Assembly (NCBI RefSeq): GCF_000420725.1
Contig: NZ_ATVM01000001.1
Span: 124,001 to 188,000 of the forward strand
Reading direction: 5' to 3'
Source of the DNA: Marinococcus halotolerans DSM 16375
GTDB taxonomy: Bacteria > Bacillota > Bacilli > Bacillales > Marinococcaceae
DNA length: 64,000 nucleotides
Both the position numbers and the translations under genes were made by a program. The notes under the pieces are model-generated. The model saw only the letters and a program-made list of their open reading frames with translations, was not told where the DNA came from and made no database searches. Numbering within the stretch: position 1 is the stretch's first letter; every line of letters starts with the position of its first letter. Below are positions 25,518 to 35,070 of this stretch, one piece after another.

Positions 25518-26807
25518 TTATGGATACAGCCTGTTTAACAAACGCGGAAACGGTATTGTCTCCCGGACATGTTCGGTGCCGGCAATCCAGCCGACCGTCC
25601 GTTCCAGACCGAGACCGAATCCGGAGTGTGGCACGGTGCCGTATTTTCTTAAGTCCAGATACCAGCCGTAGGCTTCTTCCGATAAGTTGTGTTCTTCGTA
25701 ACGCTGTTTCATAAGCTGCGGGTCATCGATGCGCTGGCTGCCGCCGATAATTTCCCCGTAGCCTTCCGGAGCAATCAGGTCAGCACAGAGGGCGGTTTCC
25801 GGATAGTCCGGATCCGGCTTCATGTAAAAAGCTTTGATTTCGAGCGGGTAATTAGTAATAAATACCGGCTTTTGAAACTGCTCTGCTATATACGTTTCGT
25901 GCGGAGCACCAAAATCCTCGCCCCAGCTTACTTCGTAGCCAGCCTCCTGCAGCATTTCCACCGCTTTGTCATACGTGATGCGCGGAAACGGCGCCTGGAT
26001 GGCTTCGAGCTTCGAGGTGTCGCGCTCAAGCGTAGTAAGCTCCTGGCGGCAGTTGGCAAGCACTGCCTGCACGACATGGGAAACGTACTGCTCCTGGATC
26101 TCAAGGCTTTCGTTATGATCGCAGAAAGCCATCTCCGGCTCAATCATCCAAAATTCAATCAAGTGCCGGCGGGTTTTTGATTTTTCGGCCCGAAATGTGG
26201 GGCCGAATGAAAACACGCGCTGAAAAGCGAGAGCCGCTGCTTCCATATACAGCTGGCCGGATTGGGACAGGTAGGCATCTTCGTCAAAGTATTTCGTATG
26301 AAAAAGCGATGTCGTCCCCTCCGCCGAGCTTCCGGTCAGAATCGGCGGATCCACCTTGATAAACTGATTCTCCCGGAAAAAAGCATAGGTCGCCTGAATA
26401 ATTTCATCACGTATACGCAGGAGTGCGTGCTGCTTACGCGAACGCATCCACAGATGACGGTGGTCCATTAAAAATTCCGTTCCGTGCTCTTTAGGAGTAA
26501 TCGGGTAAGGCTCTGCTTCCTGGATAACCTCAAATCCGTTCACCTGGAGCTCCACCCCGGTCGGGGAACGGTCATCCTCCTTCACTGTGCCGTCCACATA
26601 CAGCGAGCTTTCCTGCGGAAGGTTCTTGGCCTGGGCGAACATCTCTTCGCTGACATCATTTTTCACAATGACCCCCTGCACAAAGCCGGTGCCGTCCCGC
26701 AGCTGTAAAAAGGCAATTTTGCCGCTGGAGCGCTTATTGGCCAGCCACGCGCCAAATCTTACTTCCTGACCGATATATTGATTCAAACGTTCAATGGTTA
26801 CTTTCAA
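25518..26807 (-). CDS. asnS: asparaginyl-tRNA synthetase
   Basis: A 429-residue class II synthetase. The N-terminal OB domain (residues 1-100) reads [26 protein letters not shown]; motif 2 is [28 protein letters not shown] (near 215-240); motif 3 is [12 protein letters not shown] near 410. The [13 protein letters not shown] form distinguishes AsnRS from AspRS. It charges tRNA-Asn. The start is TTG at 26807, set by GGAGGGACTAAC. It lies 38 bp after aspB, giving the conserved aspB-asnS-dnaD order. Confidence 0.96.
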   Translation of the reverse strand: MKVTIERLNQYIGQEVRFGAWLANKRSSGKIAFLQLRDGTGFVQGVIVKNDVSEEMFAQAKNLPQESSLYVDGTVKEDDRSPTGVELQVNGFEVIQEAEPYPITPKEHGTEFLMDHRHLWMRSRKQHALLRIRDEIIQATYAFFRENQFIKVDPPILTGSSAEGTTSLFHTKYFDEDAYLSQSGQLYMEAAALAFQRVFSFGPTFRAEKSKTRRHLIEFWMIEPEMAFCDHNESLEIQEQYVSHVVQAVLANCRQELTTLERDTSKLEAIQAPFPRITYDKAVEMLQEAGYEVSWGEDFGAPHETYIAEQFQKPVFITNYPLEIKAFYMKPDPDYPETALCADLIAPEGYGEIIGGSQRIDDPQLMKQRYEEHNLSEEAYGWYLDLRKYGTVPHSGFGLGLERTVGWIAGTEHVRETIPFPRLLNRLYP

Positions 26808-26845
26808 GTTAGTCCCTCCGGTTCGTCCTGTTTATACGCACTGAA

Positions 26846-28015
26846 TTATTTTTCTACGAAACGGCGGATTCTCGCCACCGCTTCTTCAAGCTGCTCCAGG
26901 GAAGTTGCATAGGAAAGCCGCACGTTTTGCGGAGAACCGAAGCCGCTGCCTGGAACGACTGCCACGTTTTCCTCCTCGAGCAGTGCCTTCACCCATTCAT
27001 CGACGTCTTTATACGAAGCGGCTGCCTCCTCGACGTTTGGGAACAGATAAAAAGCACCTTCCGGCTTCACGCAGGTAATTCCCGGAATCGAAACGAGCTT
27101 GTCATAAATGGTGTTCAGCCGTTCGCTGAACGCCTGGCGCATCGTTTCAACAGCGCCGTCATCCATCGTATAGGCAACGATAGCTCCGTACTGGGCATTC
27201 GTCGTCGGGTTGGATGTTGAATGGCTCGCAAGGCTCGTCATTGCCTTTACAATATCACGGTTGCCGGCTGCGTAGCCGATCCTCCACCCGGTCATCGAAT
27301 GAGATTTGGAGACGCCGTTGACGACAATGGTCTGCTCCTTTAACTCCGGTGAAAGCTCTGCGATGGACGTATGCTGCTTGTCCCCGTAAATCAGTTTTTC
27401 ATAAATTTCATCAGAAACAATCAGCAGCCCTTCTGCTTTCGCGGCTTCGCCGAGCGCCTGCAGCTCCTCGCGGCTGTACATGGTACCGGTTGGGTTGCTC
27501 GGAGAGTTAATAATGACGGCCTTCGTTTTTTTCGTCACCGCCCCGCGCAGCTGCTCCGGAAGAATTTTAAACTGGTTTTCTTCCTTGCCGTCTACAAATA
27601 CCGGACGCCCGCCGGCAAGCTTAACCTGTTCCGGATAGCTGACCCAGTAAGGCGTTGGGATAATCACTTCATCCTCCGGATCGAGAATGGTTTGAAACAG
27701 CGTGAACAAAATATGCTTGGCTCCAGTGCCGACGATGATTTCATCGCGGGTATACTCCAGCCCCTGGTCCTGCTTAAACTTTTGAATAACTGCATCCTTC
27801 AGTTCCGGGAGGCCTCCGGAAGGGGTATATTTCGTTTTCCCTTCCTGCATGGAGCGCACAGCTGCATCAATGACGTACTGCGGAGTATTAAAATCCGGCT
27901 CGCCGGCGCCGAGGCCGATAACATCCTGGCCGGCTGCCTTTAGTTCATTGGCTTTGGCGGTAATCGCCAGGGTTGTTGAAGGGGTAATTTCTTTCACTCG
28001 TTGGGACAATTCCAT
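26846..28015 (-). CDS. aspB: aspartate aminotransferase, class I PLP enzyme
   Basis: This 389-residue enzyme of the Bacillus AspB (subgroup Ib) type interconverts aspartate/2-oxoglutarate and oxaloacetate/glutamate. Motifs are GAGEPDFNTPQYV (near 36), NSPSNPTGTMYS (near 169), SDEIYEKLIYGD, and the PLP lysine in NGVSKSHSMTGWRIGYAAG (near 235), with FGSPQNVRLSYATS near the end. GAGGAAAG precedes the ATG. It has its own likely promoter at 28061-28089 and feeds aspartate to the downstream AsnRS pathway and to lysine synthesis (dapB). Confidence 0.95.
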   Translation of the reverse strand: MELSQRVKEITPSTTLAITAKANELKAAGQDVIGLGAGEPDFNTPQYVIDAAVRSMQEGKTKYTPSGGLPELKDAVIQKFKQDQGLEYTRDEIIVGTGAKHILFTLFQTILDPEDEVIIPTPYWVSYPEQVKLAGGRPVFVDGKEENQFKILPEQLRGAVTKKTKAVIINSPSNPTGTMYSREELQALGEAAKAEGLLIVSDEIYEKLIYGDKQHTSIAELSPELKEQTIVVNGVSKSHSMTGWRIGYAAGNRDIVKAMTSLASHSTSNPTTNAQYGAIVAYTMDDGAVETMRQAFSERLNTIYDKLVSIPGITCVKPEGAFYLFPNVEEAAASYKDVDEWVKALLEEENVAVVPGSGFGSPQNVRLSYATSLEQLEEAVARIRRFVEK

Positions 28016-28060
28016 ACTCTTTCCTCCTCAATAGTTTCCGTACTCAATCTATCCATAGTT

Positions 28061-28089
28061 AGTGTAAAGAAAAGCGAAAAGGAGTTCAA
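28061..28089 (-). promoter_or_regulatory. putative sigma-A promoter of aspB
   Basis: TTGAAC (28089-28084) and TACACT (28066-28061) on the minus strand with a 17-bp spacer, 45 bp upstream of the aspB start. By eye. Confidence 0.5.
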
Positions 28090-28105
28090 GCGTGGTTTCC
28101 GCCGC

Positions 28106-28582
28106 TTAACCGCGGTCCAGGCTGAAGCTTTTCACAAATTCTCCCGTTTCCATATCAATGTATACATAATGCTGCTGGTTTTCTGTCCGGTATTTTCCTT
28201 CATATACCGGACGGCCGTCTTCGTAGCCGGGAGTCACTGTCCGCACGGCGTCAATTCCCTCTTCTTCCACTATACGCGCCTCAGCCTCCTGAATGCTCAG
28301 CGTATCAGCGCCCGGCAGACGCTCAAGAAGATCTCCGTTATGGAAAAACAGCCAGTCCCTGCTGCCGTCGTTGGTTTCGACACGCGCCGTTTTCACCGGC
28401 TGTTTGCCGTTGTAAATAAACGTATTCTGTACTTCGGCAACGTTGTTTTCTTCAAGCGCCAGTTCTTCTGCCCGCTCCCTGTCGTCAGCAAGCGGCGCGC
28501 GGGCCTGAAAGTAGCCGACCACAAGTCCCAGAACGACCAGAAAAACAATTAAAAAAGCCGCGAGCGTCATCCAGTTTTTCAC
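28106..28582 (-). CDS. ypmB: YpmB-like membrane-anchored protein (DUF5590/PepSY type)
   Basis: The 158-residue protein has one N-terminal membrane anchor (about residues 6-27), then an extracytoplasmic region with two PepSY-like units: a VKTARVETNDGSRDWLFFHNGDLLERLP strand set and SIQEAEARIVEEEGIDAVRTVTPGYEDGRPVYEGKY. It matches YpmB of B. subtilis in size and in place between ypmA and aspB. The function is unknown; PepSY units often modulate proteases or sense metal. The start is GTG at 28582 behind GGGGGAGA. Confidence 0.85.
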   Translation of the reverse strand: MKNWMTLAAFLIVFLVVLGLVVGYFQARAPLADDRERAEELALEENNVAEVQNTFIYNGKQPVKTARVETNDGSRDWLFFHNGDLLERLPGADTLSIQEAEARIVEEEGIDAVRTVTPGYEDGRPVYEGKYRTENQQHYVYIDMETGEFVKSFSLDRG

Positions 28583-28593
28583 GACATCTCCCC

Positions 28594-28767
28594 CTATGTG
28601 CGGTAAATGGTAAATACCATCTGCTCTTCGTTTTCTTTATCAAGAGAAAGGCCGAACATTAACTCCTCCTGCTTTAACGTCCGATTCAGTGTATCAACAA
28701 TTTTATACAGATCTGACGACGCTTCGATCTTTACCGATGCGACGACTTCAAGCTGTTCGTTTCCCAT
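28594..28767 (-). CDS. ypmA: YpmA small protein (DUF4264)
   Basis: A 57-residue gene: MGNEQLEVVASVKIEASSDL, KIVDTLNRTLKQEELMFGLS, then a short strand ending VFTIYRT. This matches YpmA, conserved next to ypmB in Bacillales. It is a small soluble protein of beta-alpha-beta type, function unknown. GTGAGGTG precedes the ATG. It lies 11 bp before ypmB and 21 bp after mtaD, so it is part of the run of close minus-strand genes. Confidence 0.9.
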   Translation of the reverse strand: MGNEQLEVVASVKIEASSDLYKIVDTLNRTLKQEELMFGLSLDKENEEQMVFTIYRT

Positions 28768-28788
28768 CGTTTCACCTCACCCGGCGCA

Positions 28789-30096
28789 CTATAAGTACGC
28801 TTCATTTAATTTGCGGTAATGACGGTTCGCCTCAGCGTTAATTTTTTCCTCATCGAGCGTCAGAAGTTCGCCGTCTTTCATCAGCTGTCTGCCGTTTACA
28901 AAGCTGTCCGTCACGTCCCGCCCGGAAGCTGCATACACCAGATGCGACAAAATATTATCGTAGGGCTGAAGCGCAAATGATTCGCTGTTAAGCAGAATAA
29001 AGTCCGCCGCAGCCCCTGGTTCGAGCTTGCCGCTGTCGCCAAAGCCCATCGAGGAGGCCCCGTTTTCTGTTGCCATTTTCCAGACCGCTTCTGTTTCAAT
29101 CGAACTCGGGTCCTGAAAGGCGACCTTCTGCATCAAGGCCCCCAGGCGGAGCTCCTCAAACATATCGAGATTGTTATTTGACACAGCGCTGTCGGTGCCG
29201 ATCGTAATCCGGAGGCCGCGCTTAAGCATTTCGGGAATACGAGCGATGCCCGAGCCCAGTTTGGCGTTACTCATCGGGTTATAGGAGATAGTCACTTCCG
29301 GCACGCTCATGTCGTCGAGGTCTTCATCTGTTGCATGCACGACATGTGTAAGCATGGCCGGGCGTGTATAAAATCCGATTTCTTTTAGCTTTTTGGCCGG
29401 AGTCATCCCATAGTCACGCTGATAATCCGCTACCTCTCTGGCCGTTTCCTCAAGATGAATGCCAAGCGGCAGGTTATGTTTATGCCCGGCATCAACGACC
29501 TTTTCCAAAAACTCCGGCGTACACGTATACGGCGCGTGCGGGAAAAGCATGCCCGTTATCCGGCCGCTTGTGTCCTGCTCCCATTCATTTAAGTCACGAG
29601 CCGCCGCTTCCAGCTTTTCGCTCTGCTCCTCCGGCGTACCAATACTCATCATGCCCTTGGAAATCATCGATTTAATGCCGGAGCTTTTCACAAGCTCATA
29701 CGTGTTCTGCATGCCCATGTGATACATATCAAGAAACCCCGTCGTTCCGGTGCGGATCATTTCCGCAAGAGCAAGACCTGTACCGGCCTTTGCCGTTTCG
29801 TTGGTAAACAGGCGCTCCCGCGGCCATACATGGTTGTTCAGCCATTCCTGAAGAACAACATCGTCCGAGACGCCGCGCATCATCGTCATCGGCGTATGGC
29901 CGTGGGTGTTATACAGACCGGGGCTGAGCCACTTGCCCCGTCCGTCCAGAATATTGACCCCGTTCTCTTTGTCCGGATAGTCTCCAGGCTCTACTTTAAC
30001 AATCTTACCGTCCTTGACTTCAATATAGCTTTTGACTGCCTGGACGCCCCGTGCATTTGGGATTGGGTACACGTGCTCTATTACAAAGTGTTCCAT
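28789..30096 (-). CDS. mtaD: amidohydrolase, 5-methylthioadenosine/S-adenosylhomocysteine deaminase type
   Basis: A 435-residue metallo-dependent hydrolase of the TrzN/MtaD group. Metal and catalytic motifs are in order: YNTHGHTPM (HxH, near 63), PHAPYTCTPEF (near 186), GIHLEET (near 214), HVVHATDEDL (near 248) and GTDSAVSNNN (near 297). Members deaminate methylthioadenosine or SAH, linking to SAM use by MenH or CheR, but substrate cannot be fixed from sequence. I chose ATG 30096 because AAGGAG is well spaced to it; GTG 30102 is alternative. It lies between dinG and ypmA, which touch each other in B. subtilis. Confidence 0.86.
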   Translation of the reverse strand: MEHFVIEHVYPIPNARGVQAVKSYIEVKDGKIVKVEPGDYPDKENGVNILDGRGKWLSPGLYNTHGHTPMTMMRGVSDDVVLQEWLNNHVWPRERLFTNETAKAGTGLALAEMIRTGTTGFLDMYHMGMQNTYELVKSSGIKSMISKGMMSIGTPEEQSEKLEAAARDLNEWEQDTSGRITGMLFPHAPYTCTPEFLEKVVDAGHKHNLPLGIHLEETAREVADYQRDYGMTPAKKLKEIGFYTRPAMLTHVVHATDEDLDDMSVPEVTISYNPMSNAKLGSGIARIPEMLKRGLRITIGTDSAVSNNNLDMFEELRLGALMQKVAFQDPSSIETEAVWKMATENGASSMGFGDSGKLEPGAAADFILLNSESFALQPYDNILSHLVYAASGRDVTDSFVNGRQLMKDGELLTLDEEKINAEANRHYRKLNEAYL

Positions 30097-30110
30097 CTCC
30101 ACACTCCTTT

Positions 30111-32915
30111 TTAACGTTTTTTTGCTTCTTCAAAAAAATCAGCGATACGGTCGAGCACCGCATCCATCGGTTCATAATACGTATTTGTCCTGGGAATCGA
30201 ATCAATAAACGACGAGCCGTAGGAAGCTTCCATAATCCTCTTATCAAGTACTGTTACCACACCCCGGTCCTCGGAGTGGCGGATCAGCCGGCCAAACCCC
30301 TGCTTGAACCGGAGAACAGCGTGCGGCAATGCCTCTGCGTAAAACGACCGCTTTCCCTCACGCTGCATTTTGTCCGACACAGCTTCGTAAACGGGGTCTG
30401 TGGGAGGAGAGAAGGGCAGACGCACAATGATCACGTGCTGCAGCTTTTCCCCCGGTATGTCGACGCCCTCCCAGAACGCATTGGTTCCAAGCAGAAGCGC
30501 ATTGTCCTGCTGCTGAAACAGCTTGGTCAGCTTGGCGTGGGTGCCGCTCGTAATTCCCTGCCCGATGACGCTTAAAGTTGATTCTTCGGTCCACTCTTTC
30601 AGCTGGTGATACACCTGCTTAAGCATATTAAAGGACGTAAACAGAACCATCGTTTTTCCTTCCGTAATGTTGACGGCGTGAAAAATATATTCAGCTGCTT
30701 CCTGCGCAAAATCAGCGTGTTTATCATTCACACCGGAAATGTCTTTTGGAACGAGCAGCTGCGTCTGGGAGGCGTAATGATAGGGCGAGTCAATCAGGCT
30801 TGTCTGCGGAAGAAAATCGTTTAGCCCCATTTTTGACTTCATGTATTCAAATGAGCCGTTAACTGCAAGGGAACCGGAGGTAAGCACCACGCTGTCTTTT
30901 TTCATAAACAGCTGTTCACTCAGCTCCGAGGCCACCTCCACCGGCCGGGCGTAGATGTACGCAGCATTTTTGGCACCGCTCTGCTCAGCTTCCACCCAGT
31001 AAACATGATCGGGCTCCCGTTCAAACAACAGATGGAACAGATTATCTCCAAGACCGTCCATTTGTTCGAGATAGGCGTTCAACTCGGCAAGTTCATTTAC
31101 AAAGTTTTTGGCAGTCGGCTGCGTCTCCCATGCTTTTTCAAACGTTTCCCACGCCTTAAATTCCTGTTCCAGAAGGGTTAGAAAACGTCGGCCTGCATCC
31201 TCCACCTGCTCCCATACCGGGCCGGACTCGCCTCCGGGTATGAAACGCTGGCTGTACCGGCCCACTTCCGAACGCCGACGGCCGGAAGCCGTGCGGCACC
31301 AGCGCGTGAGCAGTCGAAAGAGCTCGTCGCATTCATACATCAGCACCGCATGGTTATCCTCGCGTTCCTGATACCAGTCCGGCTCAAACACGATGCCGGC
31401 TTCTTCCCCAAACCAGATGAGCGGGCGCACGACGCTCTGTTTTGTATCCAGGCCGAACCTGCGGAGCAGCCGGTTTGCTTTTGTATAGTGAACGGATCTT
31501 CCTGCATATTTTCCCGCCGTTTCCGGCAGGTGATGCGCTTCATCAATAATCAGGTAAGGGTAGGCAGAAAATAAATTTTTCCCCTGGTAGATATCGCTCA
31601 AAAGCATCGCATGATTGGTGATGACGATATCAGCATATTCTGCTTTGCGGCGGGCGCGCGCATAAAAACAGTATTCTTCCCATCCTCTTTGAGCATGCTC
31701 ATCCTGATAATGATTCTGCCGGAGGCTTTCCCAGAGAGCATTCCTGCGGCCGCCGGCCATATTAATTTCATCAAGGTCTCCGTGCAGGGTTTCTGTCAGC
31801 CATATTAATACCTGGCCGAGGCCGAGCGCTTCTTCGAGCGAAAACTGCCGGCGCTGCAGCCACTTTTCAAAACGCTGCAAAGAGATGTAGTTACCGCGTC
31901 CTTTTAATACAGCCACAGAAACCCGGTCGTCAATCAACTGCTCGAGCAGTGGGAGATCTTCGTTCATCAGCTGCTCCTGCAGTGTGAGCGTCTGAGTGGA
32001 AATTAATATTTTTTGGTTGTATGTACGATGATATTTCACGGCCGGAAGCAGGTATGCAAGCGTTTTTCCCAGGCCGGTGCCCGCTTCTATAACGGCGTGG
32101 GAGCGTTCCTCAAACGAGGCATAGACCATTTCTGCCATCTCGAGCTGGCCCGGGCGCTCTTCAAAACGGTCCCAGCCCCGGCTTTTGGCATGATTTCCGC
32201 TCAGGATCTTCTGCAGCGATACATTTCTCTGCTCCGGCTTTTCTGCTGGAAGCTCTTTGCGGAACACAATGCCGTGGTTCTCCTCCAAAGTGTACGGAAG
32301 CTGCTGCGGCGCTTTTGCAATACAGCGCTCAATATACCGGTGAAGATCACTGTGCAAAAAGGCAGCCAGCCGGTCCAGCCGGTGAAGCACGGCCTTTGGA
32401 AGCACAGCCAGTTTTTTACGGATGGATATCCACAGCTCTGCGGTGACGAGAGCGTCGCTGTCCGCCCGGTGCGGACGGTCATGGTCGAGGTCCAGCCACG
32501 ATGTGATCTGTGACAGACGAAAACCCGGCGCTTGTGGGTAAGCGAGTCTCGCACACTCTACTGTATCCACCACGGGTCCCTGAAACGGCGGGAGCCCGGC
32601 TTCCTGCATGCCTGCATTGATAAAGGCCAGATCAAACTGCACATTATGGCCGACAAAGGCAGCGTCCTCGAGCCAGGCGGTTAACGTGGGAGCCACCTCA
32701 TAAAACTCCGGTGCATGCTCCACATCCTGGTCCCGGATACCGGTAAACTGCTGAATAAAAGGAGGGATCGGCATGTGCGGCTGAATAAAGGTGGAAAGAG
32801 TGTCAAGTACTTCTTCGTCCTCCATCAGCACTGCGCCGATTTCAATTATTTTTGCTCCTTTTCTCGGAGACGTGCCGGTTGTTTCTACATCTATGACTAC
32901 ATATTTCTGTCCCAT
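30111..32915 (-). CDS. dinG: DinG-family helicase/3'-5' exonuclease
   Basis: The 934-residue protein fuses an N-terminal DEDD exonuclease (residues 1-170; VVIDVETTGTSP, FVGHNVQFDLAFI, HRADSDALVTAEL) to an XPD/DinG-like superfamily 2 helicase (about 240-934). Walker A is EAGTGLGKTLAY, the DEAH box LIIDEAHHLPET, and motif VI is FKQGFGRLIRHSEDRG. The iron-sulfur cysteines of E. coli DinG are not evident, as in the Bacillota form. GGAGGCAGG precedes the ATG. It follows birA by 21 bp; panBCD, which separate these genes in B. subtilis, are absent. Confidence 0.93.
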   Translation of the reverse strand: MGQKYVVIDVETTGTSPRKGAKIIEIGAVLMEDEEVLDTLSTFIQPHMPIPPFIQQFTGIRDQDVEHAPEFYEVAPTLTAWLEDAAFVGHNVQFDLAFINAGMQEAGLPPFQGPVVDTVECARLAYPQAPGFRLSQITSWLDLDHDRPHRADSDALVTAELWISIRKKLAVLPKAVLHRLDRLAAFLHSDLHRYIERCIAKAPQQLPYTLEENHGIVFRKELPAEKPEQRNVSLQKILSGNHAKSRGWDRFEERPGQLEMAEMVYASFEERSHAVIEAGTGLGKTLAYLLPAVKYHRTYNQKILISTQTLTLQEQLMNEDLPLLEQLIDDRVSVAVLKGRGNYISLQRFEKWLQRRQFSLEEALGLGQVLIWLTETLHGDLDEINMAGGRRNALWESLRQNHYQDEHAQRGWEEYCFYARARRKAEYADIVITNHAMLLSDIYQGKNLFSAYPYLIIDEAHHLPETAGKYAGRSVHYTKANRLLRRFGLDTKQSVVRPLIWFGEEAGIVFEPDWYQEREDNHAVLMYECDELFRLLTRWCRTASGRRRSEVGRYSQRFIPGGESGPVWEQVEDAGRRFLTLLEQEFKAWETFEKAWETQPTAKNFVNELAELNAYLEQMDGLGDNLFHLLFEREPDHVYWVEAEQSGAKNAAYIYARPVEVASELSEQLFMKKDSVVLTSGSLAVNGSFEYMKSKMGLNDFLPQTSLIDSPYHYASQTQLLVPKDISGVNDKHADFAQEAAEYIFHAVNITEGKTMVLFTSFNMLKQVYHQLKEWTEESTLSVIGQGITSGTHAKLTKLFQQQDNALLLGTNAFWEGVDIPGEKLQHVIIVRLPFSPPTDPVYEAVSDKMQREGKRSFYAEALPHAVLRFKQGFGRLIRHSEDRGVVTVLDKRIMEASYGSSFIDSIPRTNTYYEPMDAVLDRIADFFEEAKKR

Positions 32916-32936
32916 CTGCCTGCCTCCTTTCTTCCG

Positions 32937-33920
32937 CTATTCCGGCGGTGGGCCGTCCAGAATCTCGCCGCTGTGTACCGTCTGAATGCTGCCGTCTGTC
33001 TTTTGGACCTGCAAAGCCCCCTCATCCGTTATACAAAGGGCTGTTCCTTCCACTGTCTGCCGGGACGTCTCTACCTGGATAAAACTTCCGATCGTATCTG
33101 TTTTGGCGGACCAGGCAGCTTTGACTGCACCGAATCCATTCGTTAAGTATTCATTATACCAGGACTCATAGCTTTTTAAGATAGAGGCAATAATCTGCGG
33201 GCGACTCTGCCGGGCTCCTGCATACTGCCGGATGGAAGCGGCTTTTTCCGCGAGCTCTCCGGTAAAATCCCCGTCAGCCTGGTTTACATTAATACCCATG
33301 CCAACAATCACTGTCTGTACTTCATCCATGTCTGCCTGCATTTCTGTCAGTATACCCGCGAGTTTCTTTTTATGAATGCGGATATCGTTCGGCCATTTAA
33401 TCGCAGTCGGCTCCGGAAGATAGCTGTCAAGCGCCTCAGCAAGGGCCACCGCCGATAATAAGGTGAGCTGTGGAGCGTAGCGGGGAGGCACCTGCGGGCG
33501 GAGCAAAAGACTCATCCAGATGCCCTGCTCCGGACTGCTCTGCCACGAGCGTCCGAGCCTCCCCCGGCCCTGCACCTGTTCATTCGCCACAGCAATAAGC
33601 CCTTCCCCGGATCCCTTTTCAGCCTGCTCCCGTACAATTTCCTGGGTGGAGGTTACGGTGTCGTTATAAATAATCGATCGGCCGAGGCGCTCCGTTGTAA
33701 GATGGAGCATGATTTCTTCTGTGCCAACCCGGTCGGGAAAACGCACCAGCCGGTAGCCGCGCCGGGATGCTGCTTCGATTTCATATCCATTTTTCCGCAG
33801 CTCTTCAATCTGCTTCCACACAGCAGTACGCGATACCTGCAATTCCCCGCTGATCTCCTGGCCGGAGACTGGGCGGTCCCGGTGGGCCATTAACAGCTGC
33901 AGTAATCGGTTTTTATTCAT
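32937..33920 (-). CDS. birA: bifunctional biotin-protein ligase / biotin operon repressor
   Basis: The 327-residue protein has an N-terminal helix-turn-helix (residues 15-60, RPVSGQEISGELQVSRTAVWKQIEELRKNG), so it can repress as well as ligate. The ligase core has GRGRLGRSWQSSPEQGIWMSLLLRP (biotinyl-AMP loop, near 113), KWPNDI and KLAGILTEMQ, and a C-terminal SH3-like cap. It attaches biotin to acetyl-CoA and pyruvate carboxylases. Its ATG overlaps the cca stop in an ATGAATAA arrangement (8 bp), implying translational coupling. Confidence 0.95.
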   Translation of the reverse strand: MNKNRLLQLLMAHRDRPVSGQEISGELQVSRTAVWKQIEELRKNGYEIEAASRRGYRLVRFPDRVGTEEIMLHLTTERLGRSIIYNDTVTSTQEIVREQAEKGSGEGLIAVANEQVQGRGRLGRSWQSSPEQGIWMSLLLRPQVPPRYAPQLTLLSAVALAEALDSYLPEPTAIKWPNDIRIHKKKLAGILTEMQADMDEVQTVIVGMGINVNQADGDFTGELAEKAASIRQYAGARQSRPQIIASILKSYESWYNEYLTNGFGAVKAAWSAKTDTIGSFIQVETSRQTVEGTALCITDEGALQVQKTDGSIQTVHSGEILDGPPPE

Positions 33921-35070
33921 CGTTCATTTCCTCCAAATAGGCCAGCAGCTTTTGTTCACTGTTTTCTACCTTTTCATTCAAGACTGCCTGTTCTAAATAT
34001 GCGACCGCCTGCCCGATTCTCGCCGAGTCTTTGTAGGCCGGCATCGAGGCGATTGACTTTGGCAAAAGGGCCAGGTCCTGCCTGGAATGAATCGGAAGAG
34101 CCTCCCATTTCTTTTTCCAATCTGCACAGGAGCTTCCCCGGTAAGTAAAATACTTCCACTGTTTGAGCTTCTCCAGATCTGCCACCTGCTTTGGACCGAA
34201 ATAATACAGCCACTGCCGCCACGTTTCGGGAGAGGCGGCCACATCGACTCGTTCCAGCAGCCAGCGGCACTGCTTTCGTGACTGATTGGAAAAACGCCAC
34301 CCGTTCAGCATCTCCAGGCTTTTTCGTCCGTACAGGGCATGCAGCAGCGCCGCCCATGAAACTTTTGTGCCCGCAGGAAACTGTACAAGCGCGGGGTGAT
34401 GAAAAAAGGGAGACGCTGTCCGGACCGATTCCGGAAAACAAGAAAACAAACGCAGCTCTCTCATATTTTCGAGGGCGCTCAGGCGTTTCTGCCCTTCAAG
34501 CAGCTTGGTTATTTCATCGCGTATTCGTTCCACGGCGGTATGTGCAAGCCCTTCTGCAGCTGCTTCTGCTGCCCGCTCAACTTCCGGATTCAGCGAAAAA
34601 CCGAGTACAGAACGAAAGCGGAACGCGCGGATCACCCGGAGTGGATCGAGGAAAAAGGCGCGTTCAGCAGACTCCGGCGTGCGTAGCACCTGTTCCCGGA
34701 TATCCTTCTGTCCATTGAACGGATCGATCACTGTCCCCTGTGCATCTGCTGCCATCGCGTTGCATGTGAAATCCCGCTGCTGCAGATCCTCTTCAATTGT
34801 TTCCGCCCCTTCACGGAACGGAGTGACTTCGACAATACTATTTCCGGTCTTTACGAGCAGTGTTCCAAATTTCTCCGACGGCTTTACAGCGTACGGAAAA
34901 ACAGCCGAAAGCTCTTCCGTGGTCGCAGCCGCTGCTATATCCATATCGTTTGGCATCCGGTTCATCAGCCGGTCACGCACGGCTCCGCCCACAACATAGG
35001 CGGTGATACCGTTTTGCCGTAACGTCTTAATAACAATCAGCGCCTCTTCCCACGTCTGATGATCGTTCAT
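33913..35070 (-). CDS. cca: CCA-adding tRNA nucleotidyltransferase
   Basis: A 385-residue class II enzyme that builds or repairs the tRNA 3' CCA end. The head domain has YVVGGAVRDRLMNRMPNDMDIA (metal-binding DxD near residue 40) and FGTLLV; the flexible loop and the RRDFTCNAMA-like QQRDFTCNAMA motif (near 95) and the EDxxR-type helix follow (LDPLRVIRAFRFRS). Its start and the bshA stop share one base (TAATG). Length fits the Bacillus enzyme (about 397). Confidence 0.95.
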   Translation of the reverse strand: MNDHQTWEEALIVIKTLRQNGITAYVVGGAVRDRLMNRMPNDMDIAAAATTEELSAVFPYAVKPSEKFGTLLVKTGNSIVEVTPFREGAETIEEDLQQRDFTCNAMAADAQGTVIDPFNGQKDIREQVLRTPESAERAFFLDPLRVIRAFRFRSVLGFSLNPEVERAAEAAAEGLAHTAVERIRDEITKLLEGQKRLSALENMRELRLFSCFPESVRTASPFFHHPALVQFPAGTKVSWAALLHALYGRKSLEMLNGWRFSNQSRKQCRWLLERVDVAASPETWRQWLYYFGPKQVADLEKLKQWKYFTYRGSSCADWKKKWEALPIHSRQDLALLPKSIASMPAYKDSARIGQAVAYLEQAVLNEKVENSEQKLLAYLEEMNDE

